Source of the DNA: Gemmatimonadales bacterium
Lineage (GTDB): Bacteria; Gemmatimonadota; Glassbacteria; GWA2-58-10
Direction: 5' to 3'
Assembly (NCBI GenBank): GCA_024278175.1
Contig: JAJRTS010000019.1
Location: 1 to 56,782 of the forward strand
Length of the DNA stretch: 56,782 nt
The notes under the pieces are model-generated. The model saw nothing but the letters and a program-made list of their open reading frames with translations, did not search any database and had not been told where the DNA came from. How positions within the stretch are numbered: position 1 is the first letter of the stretch; each line of letters starts with the position of its first letter. Of this stretch, positions 23,606 to 31,500 are shown piece after piece. Position numbers and translations under genes: made by a program.

Positions 23606-24984
23606 CTAAAACCAGATACGAATGTACTTCCTGCGCCGCCTCGTTCGCCAAGTGGCAGGGCCGCTGCTCCAACTGCGGTGCCTGGGACAGCCTGGAGCAA
23701 CGCACCGTGCACGACAGCGCCGCCTCCCGTCAGCCCTCGCACCGCGTGGGCGCGGTCGCTGGAGCGGGTGAATCCCTGCTGCTCTCCGAAATTGTCGCGG
23801 GCGGCGTGGCCGACACTCCCCGCGTCTGTTCCGGGATCGGTGAGCTGGATAATATTCTCGGCGGCGGACTGGTGCCGGGATCGCTGTTGCTCCTCGGCGG
23901 CGATCCGGGGATCGGCAAGAGTACGCTGATGTTGCAGCTCGCCGGGCGGCTGGCCGATGCGGGCAGCCGGGTACTGTATCTTTCCGGCGAGGAAAGCGCC
24001 GCCCAGATCGGGATGCGCGCCCGCAGGCTGCGGGTCGATGGCGGGAGGCGGCTGAGGCTGATTACCGAAACCTGTTTTGAAACGGTGGAGCGGGAACTGG
24101 CCCGCGAGCGCCCGGACGTGCTGATTGTCGATTCGATCCAGACCGTTTACGTCTCCGCCCTCGATTCGATCCCGGGCAGCGTGGCCCAGGTGCGGGAGAC
24201 AGCCGCCGGGTTCCTGCGCCTGGCCAAGAGCGAGGGGATCACCGTGATCCTGGTGGGCCATGTGACCAAGGACGGGTCCATCGCCGGGCCGCGCCTGCTG
24301 GAGCACATGGTGGACACCGTGCTCTATTTCGAGGGCGACGGCGGCCAGGCCCATCGGATCCTGCGCGTGGTCAAGAACCGTTTCGGCTCCACCAACGAGA
24401 TCGGCCTGTTTCGCATGGGCAGCAGCGGCCTGGACGAGGTGGGCGACCTGAGCGGTTATTTCCTGGAGGGCCGTAGCGCGGGGGAACCCGGTTCGGCGGT
24501 GGTCTGCACGATCGAGGGTACGCGGCCCCTGCTGGTGGAGGTCCAGGCGCTGGTTACTCCCACGGGCTACGGCACCGCCCAGCGGGTCAGCACCGGCTAC
24601 GACAGCCGCCGCCTGGCGATCATGCTCGCGATCCTGGAAAAACGCCTGGGCCTTCCGCTGGCCACCCAGGACGTGTTTGTCAACGTGGCGGGGGGCCTGC
24701 GCCTGATCGAACCAGCCGCCGATCTGGGAGTCTGCCTCGGTATTTTCAGCGCCCTGCGTGACAAGCCCCTTGATCCGCTTTCCGTGTTCGCCGGTGAGGT
24801 GGGACTCGCCGGCGAGCTTCGCTCGGTGGGCCACATGCAGCGGCGATGCGCGGAGGCCGCCAAGCTGGGGTTTACCCGGCTGGTCTGCCCGCAGCTCAGG
24901 AGCGGGGATAACGGGGGCTCAAAAATCGAGACCGCTGTCTGCGGGCGGCTGGCCGAGGCGGTGAAAGCCGCGCTGGTAAAGTAA
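23596..24984 (+). CDS. radA: DNA repair protein RadA
   Basis: RadA (Sms) is a RecA/DnaB-like helicase that processes recombination intermediates. An N-terminal zinc finger has CTSCAASFAKWQGRCSNC, which supports ATG at 23596 (MAKPKTRYECTSC). The in-frame GTG at 23533 would only add a repeat-derived leader. Walker A is LLGGDPGIGKSTLMLQ, Walker B lies in DVLIVDSIQTV, and the RadA-specific motif is KNRFGSTNEIG. The Lon-like C-terminal domain has DKPLDPLSVFAGEVGLAGELRSVGHMQRR. At 463 residues it is normal. No good Shine-Dalgarno sequence precedes the start. Confidence 0.95.
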   Translation: MAKPKTRYECTSCAASFAKWQGRCSNCGAWDSLEQRTVHDSAASRQPSHRVGAVAGAGESLLLSEIVAGGVADTPRVCSGIGELDNILGGGLVPGSLLLLGGDPGIGKSTLMLQLAGRLADAGSRVLYLSGEESAAQIGMRARRLRVDGGRRLRLITETCFETVERELARERPDVLIVDSIQTVYVSALDSIPGSVAQVRETAAGFLRLAKSEGITVILVGHVTKDGSIAGPRLLEHMVDTVLYFEGDGGQAHRILRVVKNRFGSTNEIGLFRMGSSGLDEVGDLSGYFLEGRSAGEPGSAVVCTIEGTRPLLVEVQALVTPTGYGTAQRVSTGYDSRRLAIMLAILEKRLGLPLATQDVFVNVAGGLRLIEPAADLGVCLGIFSALRDKPLDPLSVFAGEVGLAGELRSVGHMQRRCAEAAKLGFTRLVCPQLRSGDNGGSKIETAVCGRLAEAVKAALVK

Positions 24985-25058
24985 GGAAAGCGGGTCTTGA
25001 GCCAGAGAGCCGGACAAGTTCTTATTATCCACGGCCCGGCAGGTTGGTGGTAAGTGAC

Positions 25059-25107
25059 AACCCCCGCCCGCTTACAGCGGGCACCCCCTTTGCAAGGGGG
25101 AATTTTA
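25059..25107 (+). repeat. Bipartite hairpin repeat between radA and ispDF
   Basis: CCCGCTtacAGCGGG is followed by CCCCCTTtgcAAGGGGG and AATTTT. It is the cleanest forward copy of the family seen at 16281, 23131 and 23345, and it may act as the radA terminator. The rest of the 24985-25254 gap shows no gene. Confidence 0.75.
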
Positions 25108-25254
25108 CCACGTGCTGGTAAGCTCATTGCCGCCATCGATAGCGCATCTTTGCAGTAAAGCCAATAAGCGGCGGCGGTTAAGTCGCTTAATAAAGCAGGG
25201 GGACACAGGCGGTTGTGTTTTTGCTTTTTTCTTTTCTTTTAATAGCAGGAAGCA

Positions 25255-26481
25255 ATGCCGTTGAGTAAGCCAAAATCGATAAAAAAACCGCCCTGCGCGG
25301 TGGTGATCGCCGCCGGCGGCAAGGGCCTGCGTATGGACGGCGGCGCTCGCAAGCAGTTTGTCCGCATCGGCGGGGCGAGTATCCTGCAGCACAGCATCCG
25401 CCCGTTTCTGGCCCTGCCGGAAGTGATGCGGATTGTGGTCGCCCTGCCCGAAGATGCAGTCGGGGAGTTCAGCGCCGCTCTGCAAGGCCGCGAACGCGAG
25501 CTGGTGGCGGCGGTGGCGGGCGGCGCTACCCGTCAGCAGTCTGTCCATAACGCCCTGAGAGCGCTGCGGGAGTGCGGGGCCGAACTGGTGGCGATCCACG
25601 ACGCGGCCCGTCCGCTCGTAAGCGCCGGGCTTATCCGCCGCACGTTCGAGGCGGCAGCGGGCGGCACGGGCGCCATGGCCTGCGCCGCCATGCGCGACAC
25701 TGTCAAGCGTGGCAGGGATGGCCTGGTGGACGGGACGGTTGACCGCCGGGAGCTGTGGCTGGCCCAGACCCCGCAGACGTTTCCGCTGCCGATGATCCTT
25801 AAGGCGCACGAACGGGCGCTGGCCGAGGGGGTCGAGGCCACGGACGATGCCGCGCTATGCGAGCACTACGGCCACACGGTGAAAATTGTTGAAAGCGATT
25901 ACGGCAATCTCAAGCTCACCGGGCAGCCGGACCTTGACTACGTCCGCTGGCGACTGGAGCGCGAGGGGGGAGGAGCGCCAATGAACGAGATTCCGCTGCG
26001 GATCGGCGAGGGTTACGATCTTCACCGCCTTGAGCCCGGCAGGCCGCTGATTATCGGCGGGGTTCGGATTCCGTTCGAGCTGGGGCTGGCGGGCCACAGC
26101 GATGCCGACGTGCTGCTGCACGCCGTTACCGACGCCCTGCTGGGCGCGGCGGCCGCCGGCGATATCGGCCGGCTGTTCCCCGACAACGACCCCTCGTTCA
26201 AGGACGCGGACAGCGCGCTGCTGCTGGGCCGGGCGCTGGAGAAAGTGGCGGGCCTGGGCTGGCGGCCGGTCAACCTGGATGCCACGGTAGTCGCCCAGCG
26301 GCCCAGGCTGGCCCCGCACATGGACAGGATAGTGGCGCGGGTGGCCGATGTGCTGGGGCTGGAGGTGGGCGCGGTGAATATCAAGGCCAAGACCGGCGAG
26401 GGCGTGGGGCCGGTGGGCCGCGAGGAGGCGATAGAGGCCCGGGCGGTGATGCTTGTGCGCGCGGTGGAGGCCGGAGCATAG
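25255..26481 (+). CDS. ispDF: Bifunctional IspD/IspF of the MEP isoprenoid pathway
   Basis: This fusion joins 2-C-methyl-D-erythritol 4-phosphate cytidylyltransferase (IspD, about residues 12-238) and 2-C-methyl-D-erythritol 2,4-cyclodiphosphate synthase (IspF, about 244-405). IspD motifs are VVIAAGGKGLRMDGGARKQF, AVAGGATRQQSVHNAL, AIHDAARPLV, AQTPQTF and EATDDAALCE. IspF motifs are RIGEGYDLHRLEPGRPLIIGGV, LGLAGHSDADVLLHAVTDALLGAAAAGDIGRLFPD and NIKAKTGEGVGPVG. The ATG at 25255 has AGGAAG upstream. At the domain junction an in-frame ATG (25981) has a very strong GGGGGGAGGAG five bases before it, so free IspF may also be made. Confidence 0.95.
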   Translation: MPLSKPKSIKKPPCAVVIAAGGKGLRMDGGARKQFVRIGGASILQHSIRPFLALPEVMRIVVALPEDAVGEFSAALQGRERELVAAVAGGATRQQSVHNALRALRECGAELVAIHDAARPLVSAGLIRRTFEAAAGGTGAMACAAMRDTVKRGRDGLVDGTVDRRELWLAQTPQTFPLPMILKAHERALAEGVEATDDAALCEHYGHTVKIVESDYGNLKLTGQPDLDYVRWRLEREGGGAPMNEIPLRIGEGYDLHRLEPGRPLIIGGVRIPFELGLAGHSDADVLLHAVTDALLGAAAAGDIGRLFPDNDPSFKDADSALLLGRALEKVAGLGWRPVNLDATVVAQRPRLAPHMDRIVARVADVLGLEVGAVNIKAKTGEGVGPVGREEAIEARAVMLVRAVEAGA

Positions 26482-26509
26482 TTATTTTATCTTACTCGAA
26501 GATGCGCGA

Positions 26510-27193
26510 TTGATTCGCGATCCTCTGCAACGACCTGCGGAAAGGGCGGTAAAGATTTCGTTCGAGACTGTAATTTTAGAGGCGGTGAAAACACTGCCGC
26601 CGTGGCTGATTTATTGCCTGCTGATGTCCGCGTCGGCATTGGAGAATATTTTCCCGCCGTTTCCGGGGGATACGATCACGGTGTTCGGCGCGTACCTGGC
26701 CGGGCGGGGGCTGATCGCTCCGCTGCCTGTGTTCCTGTTCACGGCGGCTGGCAACCTGGCAAGCAACCTCCTGCTCTACTACATCGGCTTGAGCCGTGGC
26801 CGGAGTTTTATCATGCGCCACAAGCGGCTGTTCCATCAGGACATGCTGGCCAGGCTGGCGTTGTTCTATCGCAAGTGGGGCCAACTGGCTATTTTCGGCA
26901 GCCGTTTCCTGGTGGGCCTGCGTTCGATGGTGCCCCTGTTCGCGGGAGTGAGCAGGTTCAAGCCGCGCAAGTTTATTTTCCCGGTTACGGTTTCGATTAT
27001 AGTCCAGCATACCCTGCTGGTCTGGCTGGGTTACACCGTGGGGCAGCGCTGGGAGTATATCAAGACCATGCTGCGCGAGGTCAACCTGGGCCTGGGCGTG
27101 GTGACGGCGGTCGTGGTAGTGGCGATAATATTTTGGTTGCGCGGCGTGAGTCGCCACAGGGCCCGGCGCCTGGAGCGCAGGGTAAGGAAATAA
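26510..27193 (+). CDS. DedA family membrane protein
   Basis: DedA/SNARE-associated proteins are inner-membrane proteins, some of which act as undecaprenyl-phosphate or lipid flippases. The family motif ENIFPPFPGDTITVFGAYLAGRG (with the Glu and the FPP.PGD loop) is near the N-terminus. GSRFLVGLRSMVPLFAGVSRFKPRKF with the conserved Arg residues lies mid-protein. Several hydrophobic helices and a basic C-terminal tail follow. The start is uncertain: the frame opens at a GTG (26453) inside ispF, but a TTG at 26510 gives a more usual N-terminus. Neither has a good ribosome site. Confidence 0.85.
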   Translation: MIRDPLQRPAERAVKISFETVILEAVKTLPPWLIYCLLMSASALENIFPPFPGDTITVFGAYLAGRGLIAPLPVFLFTAAGNLASNLLLYYIGLSRGRSFIMRHKRLFHQDMLARLALFYRKWGQLAIFGSRFLVGLRSMVPLFAGVSRFKPRKFIFPVTVSIIVQHTLLVWLGYTVGQRWEYIKTMLREVNLGLGVVTAVVVVAIIFWLRGVSRHRARRLERRVRK

Positions 27194-27229
27194 CGCCGAC
27201 CGGGCAAACAACTGGAATGGTGGAGTGTA

Positions 27230-28651
27230 ATGGCTGAAAATTTCAGAGTACGGTTCGCGCCCTCGCCCACGGGGCTGCTGCATATCGGCAACGCGCGCAC
27301 GGCGATTCTCAACTGGCTGCTGGCCGGTAGGTTCGCTGGCGAGTTTATCCTTCGTATCGAGGACACCGACACCGAGCGCTCCACGGCCGAGAGTGAACAG
27401 GCGATCCTGGAGGACCTTCGCTGGCTGGGACTGAGCTGGGCCGAGGGGCCGGAAGCCGGGGGCGATCACGGTCCCTACCGTCAAAGCGAGCGGCGGGAGA
27501 GTTATCGCAAGCTGGCTCTTGAGTTGGTGGAGCAGGGGCGCGCCTACTGGTGCCGCCTGGACGACGAGCAGTTGGACCGCTGGCGCACGGAGCGGCTGGA
27601 GGCGGGAGAGCAGCCGGTTTATCGCGGCCATCTCAGCGGCCCGGACACACCCGGCAGCGGCAGCGACCCGGCGTCGGTGCGCTTCCGCGTACCTGCGGGA
27701 ACCAGCGCCTGGAGCGATCTGGTCAAGGGCGATATCGAGGTGGATAACTCCACGGTGGCCGATTTTGTGATTCTGCGCTCCGACGGCCGCCCCACATACA
27801 ATTTCGCGGTGGTGGCCGACGATCTGGCGATGGAGATCAGCCACGTGGTGCGCGGCGACGGGCATCTCAGCAACACGCCCAGGCAGTTGATGCTCTATGC
27901 CGCGCTGGGAGGGACGCCGCCACGGTTCGCGCACATCCCGATGATCCTGGGGCCGGACGGCAAACTGCTCAGCAAGCGCCACGGCGCCACCAGCCTGGGC
28001 GAGTACCGCGCCGCTGGCTACCTTCCCGAGGCGCTGATCAACTACCTCAGCCTGCTGAGCTGGTCGTCGCCCTCGGGCGAGGAGCTGCTGAGCGTGGAGC
28101 GGATCCGCTCTGAAATCGGTTTCGAGCGCCTGGGCAGCAGCGCGGCCGTGTTCGATCCCCGGAAACTGCGCTGGCTCAACGGCAAGCACATTCGCGAGCT
28201 GCCGGAGCGGCGCTTATCGGAACTGATGGAGTCGTTCGCGGGCGAGGCGCGGCGGCGTTTCGACGAGCGCCAGTGGGCGCTGATAGTGGCCGCTCTGCGC
28301 GATAAGCTGGAGTTGCTCAGCGATGTCCCGGACCTGCTGACCGGGTTCGCCGGCCGCGTGAGCGCTCTGGAGGGCGAGGACCGGGAGCTGGCCGCGCACC
28401 CGGACGCCCGCCGGGCGCTGGCGGCTATCGCGGATGCTCTGGAGGGGCTTGAGCAGCTTGATCCGGAGACTTTCAAGGCGCTGCTCAAACAAGTTTCGGA
28501 CGCAACAGGCGTCAAAGGTAAGCTGCTGTTCATGCCCACCCGCCTGGCGCTTACGGGCAGCCCCCACGGACCCGACCTGCCGTCGGTTGCCGGCGTGATC
28601 GGACCCCGCCGGGCGGCGGAGCTGATCCGGGCGGCGCTGAGCGAATCGTAA
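27230..28651 (+). CDS. gltX: Glutamyl-tRNA synthetase
   Basis: This class I enzyme charges tRNA-Glu (and possibly tRNA-Gln if non-discriminating; this cannot be told by eye). The HIGH motif is in RFAPSPTGLLHIGNARTAILNWLL, then RIEDTDTERS, YNFAVVADDLAMEISHVVRGDGHLSNTPRQ, and the KMSKS-type LLSKRHGATSL. In the zinc-module region most ligand cysteines are missing; only one Cys in RAYWCRLDDEQL remains, as in many bacterial GluRS. At 473 residues it is normal. The ATG is preceded by GGTGGAG. One conserved site reads RGDGH where RGDDH is usual, which is worth noting but probably neutral. Confidence 0.95.
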   Translation: MAENFRVRFAPSPTGLLHIGNARTAILNWLLAGRFAGEFILRIEDTDTERSTAESEQAILEDLRWLGLSWAEGPEAGGDHGPYRQSERRESYRKLALELVEQGRAYWCRLDDEQLDRWRTERLEAGEQPVYRGHLSGPDTPGSGSDPASVRFRVPAGTSAWSDLVKGDIEVDNSTVADFVILRSDGRPTYNFAVVADDLAMEISHVVRGDGHLSNTPRQLMLYAALGGTPPRFAHIPMILGPDGKLLSKRHGATSLGEYRAAGYLPEALINYLSLLSWSSPSGEELLSVERIRSEIGFERLGSSAAVFDPRKLRWLNGKHIRELPERRLSELMESFAGEARRRFDERQWALIVAALRDKLELLSDVPDLLTGFAGRVSALEGEDRELAAHPDARRALAAIADALEGLEQLDPETFKALLKQVSDATGVKGKLLFMPTRLALTGSPHGPDLPSVAGVIGPRRAAELIRAALSES

Positions 28652-28953
28652 GCGGGCGGGAGGTGTTCTCTCCTCCTCAAGAAAAGAGATTAAGGGGGAG
28701 CAGATACCTCGCAGCTTGCTTCGGGGAGAGTTTTTCAGCACTCCTGTATTGGAAATCTAAATGATAGAATGAACTATAAACTCTGGATTTACCGAATATT
28801 TTGTAGGGGCGGACCCGTGTGTCCGCCCGCGGGCGACCGGAATTATTTTTTTCAAGGGTCACGACTCTTTTCACAACTGTGTATTATTGGGCGGCGTGCC
28901 GGAGATAGTGGACCGGCCGGCCGGGTCCATTCAGCAAGCCGGAGGAATTCGAG
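28652..28953. repeat. Intergenic region with dispersed repeats before a lipoprotein gene
   Basis: No gene is supported. At 28647-28700 there is a decayed relative of the AGCGGGCGGG hairpin repeat. CCTCGCAGCTTGCTTCGGGG at 28707-28726 matches the motif at 23244-23263. GGGCGGAC at 28807-28814 pairs with GTCCGCCC at 28821-28828, preceded by GTAGG, a palindromic repeat style found in many environmental genomes. GGAGG at 28941-28945 is the ribosome site for the next gene. Confidence 0.65.
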
Positions 28954-31077
28954 GTGAAAATACGAACAGCGAAAATCTTCGCCGCCACATGGCTGGCACT
29001 GCTGGCCGGCTGTTCACTGCAGCCGCCGCTTAAAACCCTGGAGGACAAGTCCATCGAGGTAACAGGCGGCGGGATCAGCATCGAGTTGCATTCGCTCAGC
29101 GCCCGGGTTACCAGCATAGTCCACGAGGCCAGCGGCGAACAACTCCTGCGGCCGTGGCCCGACCAGGACAGGCGGGCCACGTTTACGGTCAGCATGCGAG
29201 ACGGACTTACCGGGCGCACTGTGAGTCCGCTTACGGACTCGACTCTGGTGCTGGATTACCGGGAGAGCGACGGCGCGGTGGAGTTTGACCAGCTGCTGCT
29301 GCCCGACGGCTACCGGATAAACAAGAAAGTGAGCGGTGGCCGCGATGGGGTCTATCTCGATTACGAGGTCCGTCTCGACGACGAGGATGCGCCTCTTCGC
29401 TCACTGGGTTTCACTTTTATGCTGCCGATTCAGCACGGCAGCAGGATTTGGGTCCCGGGCTGCGAGAGTGACGATGAGCAGGAGTTCCGCGGGCGCAGAA
29501 GGTACGTTTACGGCCCCGGAGCCGACGGTGATTACAGCATGAGTATTCCGCTGATCTCGTTCCGGCGGAATGATGGCCCGGCTTTTTCATTGGCTGTGCC
29601 GCTGGAGTTGCCGGTGGTGCGCGTGGTGTTCGAGATCGAGCCGTCGGTCGTGCCGCGCGGAGTGTCTCCACGGCTGGAGGAGTGCGACTGGCTCAAGGTG
29701 ACGTTCGATCTGGTGGGCGCATCCGGCGTCAGGAGCCTTCACGCCGGCCTGTGGCTCTACGCCCACGAGCCTGACTGGCGCGACGCCCTGCGGATTTTCG
29801 CCGAAAAACACCGGGAGTATTTCGAGGCTCCGCGGCGGATACGCTCGGCCGAGGCCCCGCTGGCCGGACTGGGCACGGACTTGCCGCCACTCTGGCAGTT
29901 GGCGCAAATCCGGAAAGACGGCACCGGGGCAGTGCGGCTGGCCTGGAACGTGTTCCGCAGCGGCGAGTGGGTGCCGCCCCAGGCCCGCCGCTTCGAGGAT
30001 TTCAGCTGGCAGAGCAGGCAGGACAGCTCCCTGGGCGAAGTCTCTGTCGGCCGGGTGCGTTCGGTGATCGACCACCTGGTGCAGTTCAAGCTACGTGCCG
30101 TGCTCGATGGCGCCTGGGGCTCATCGTGCGGTAAATATACGGCCGAAAGCAGTTACGGAGAGGACATCGCCGAAAACGAGCGCGGCGAGCCGATTGTGGC
30201 CGGGGACGGGCGGCTGATGATGTACGCCGCGCCGGAAAGCCCGTTCGGCAAGGCTATGTTGGAGCAGCAGCGACAGATGCTGGAACTGTACCCCCAGGCC
30301 CTGGGGTATTATTTCCCCGACTGGAGCGCAACGGGGATCGATTTTGCCCACGACGACAGCCTGACCGTGGCCCACAACCGCCCCGCCGCCGATCTCGGGG
30401 CCAACCGGGTCAGGGTGGGCGAACGCTTGATCGCTCTGGTAAACGAGCATCGCAAGCTGACAATTACCGCCATGCCGGGCCGGGTTGTGGAGAGCAAGGG
30501 AGTCGATATGCTGTGCTTCAGCGCAACACGGCCCGAGCAGTTGCGCCAGGCGGCGCTGCTGGGTATCTGGCGGCCGGTGATCTCCGACCCCGGCGACGCT
30601 CTGCGGGGGCTGTCGCTGGTGGAGTTGGAGGAACTGCTCAAGGAAAAACTGCTCCAGGGCGTTATCCCATCCCATGCCGAACTGCGACGGGACCAGGCGC
30701 TGGGCCGGGCCTATCGCCCGTTGTTTCAGCTGCTGGCAGCGCGGCAGTGGCGGCTGGACCCGATCCGGATCGGGTTGCCCCCGGGAGTCCGGAGCCAGGT
30801 GTTCCAGAGGAGTTCTTCCCGCTCGGGAGTGGAACAGTACCTGTTGCTTTGCCTGGCAAGGCCGGGTGTGATGTTGGCTGATGAGTCCAGGAGGATGAGT
30901 ATGAAAGTTACGCTGGCATTTACCGGAGCGGCGGTCTATAACCGGGCCCTCTGGCAGAGCGCCTCGCGAACTCCACGGGAGGTTCCGTTGAGAGTTACCT
31001 CCAGCGGCGAGGACAGCCTGGAAGTGACACTGCCGCCGTTCGGCGCGGCGGGAGTGCTGCGGCTTGCCACCCAATGA
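28954..31077 (+). CDS. Large lipoprotein, possible carbohydrate-active enzyme
   Basis: The family was not recognised with certainty. The signal ends in a canonical lipobox, LLAGC (cysteine about residue 20), so the protein should be lipid-anchored in the envelope. Residues 35-280 look like a beta-sandwich (VTGGGISIELHSLSARVTSIVHEASGEQLL), as found at the N-terminus of glycoside hydrolases. Residues 300-620 look like an alpha/beta barrel (LGYYFPDWSATGIDFAHDDSL, KLTITAMPGRVVESKGVDMLCFSATRPEQL) followed by a C-terminal beta domain. Conserved-looking acidic residues occur in DWSATGIDF and in ISDPGD. A polysaccharide-degrading or binding role is inferred from architecture only. GTG start at 28954. 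It is monocistronic, ending before the MITE-like element at 31093. Confidence 0.65.
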   Translation: MKIRTAKIFAATWLALLAGCSLQPPLKTLEDKSIEVTGGGISIELHSLSARVTSIVHEASGEQLLRPWPDQDRRATFTVSMRDGLTGRTVSPLTDSTLVLDYRESDGAVEFDQLLLPDGYRINKKVSGGRDGVYLDYEVRLDDEDAPLRSLGFTFMLPIQHGSRIWVPGCESDDEQEFRGRRRYVYGPGADGDYSMSIPLISFRRNDGPAFSLAVPLELPVVRVVFEIEPSVVPRGVSPRLEECDWLKVTFDLVGASGVRSLHAGLWLYAHEPDWRDALRIFAEKHREYFEAPRRIRSAEAPLAGLGTDLPPLWQLAQIRKDGTGAVRLAWNVFRSGEWVPPQARRFEDFSWQSRQDSSLGEVSVGRVRSVIDHLVQFKLRAVLDGAWGSSCGKYTAESSYGEDIAENERGEPIVAGDGRLMMYAAPESPFGKAMLEQQRQMLELYPQALGYYFPDWSATGIDFAHDDSLTVAHNRPAADLGANRVRVGERLIALVNEHRKLTITAMPGRVVESKGVDMLCFSATRPEQLRQAALLGIWRPVISDPGDALRGLSLVELEELLKEKLLQGVIPSHAELRRDQALGRAYRPLFQLLAARQWRLDPIRIGLPPGVRSQVFQRSSSRSGVEQYLLLCLARPGVMLADESRRMSMKVTLAFTGAAVYNRALWQSASRTPREVPLRVTSSGEDSLEVTLPPFGAAGVLRLATQ

Positions 31078-31092
31078 ACAAAAGTACAGGTA

Positions 31093-31291
31093 GAGACCTT
31101 TGAAAAATTGGCCGACTGAATTGTTATGAGGAAGTTTTTCAGATCACTCATTTTTGTGTATCAAAAAAAATTCAGGCCTGTTAATTGTAACTGCATGACC
31201 TGATTTAAAGATATGCCCCTTGATGAAAAGTTTTGGAAAAAAAGAGGGGGAGTGACAATTCTTTTAATTTTTTGATTAAATCAAAGGTCTC
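31093..31291. mobile_element. MITE-like element with 11-bp terminal repeats and 5-bp target duplication
   Basis: GAGACCTTTGA (31093-31103) and its exact reverse complement TCAAAGGTCTC (31281-31291) bound a 199-bp AT-rich segment with no coding capacity. It is flanked by AGGTA on both sides (31088-31092 and 31292-31296), consistent with a 5-bp target-site duplication. It sits just after the lipoprotein stop codon. Confidence 0.8.
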
Positions 31292-31348
31292 AGGTAATAA
31301 TTAAGAGGGAGCCTACCTTTTATTCGTCCGGTTTCAACTGTCCACTAA

Positions 31349-31500
31349 GATGATGTCGTAAAGTTCGATTTGCCGATGGCAAAGTAAAAAGATTCAGCTG
31401 CGAGGCGCGTAGATTTCGAGGAATGAAGCGTACTTAGGGTACGCCGCAGTGACGAGATAATCTAACGCAACGAAGTAGATGGATTTTTTACGAAGCCATC
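31349..31500. mobile_element. Palindromic MITE/REP-like element abutting an aldo/keto reductase stop
   Basis: This 152-bp element has imperfect terminal inverted repeats: the left end starts GATGATGTCGTAAAGTTC and the right end, read in reverse, starts GATGGCTTCGTAAAAAATC. A central hairpin has GCGTAC (31428-31433) and GTACGC (31439-31444). It has no coding capacity and no clear target duplication. Its right end supplies two of the three bases of the stop codon of the reverse-strand gene at 31499. Confidence 0.65.
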
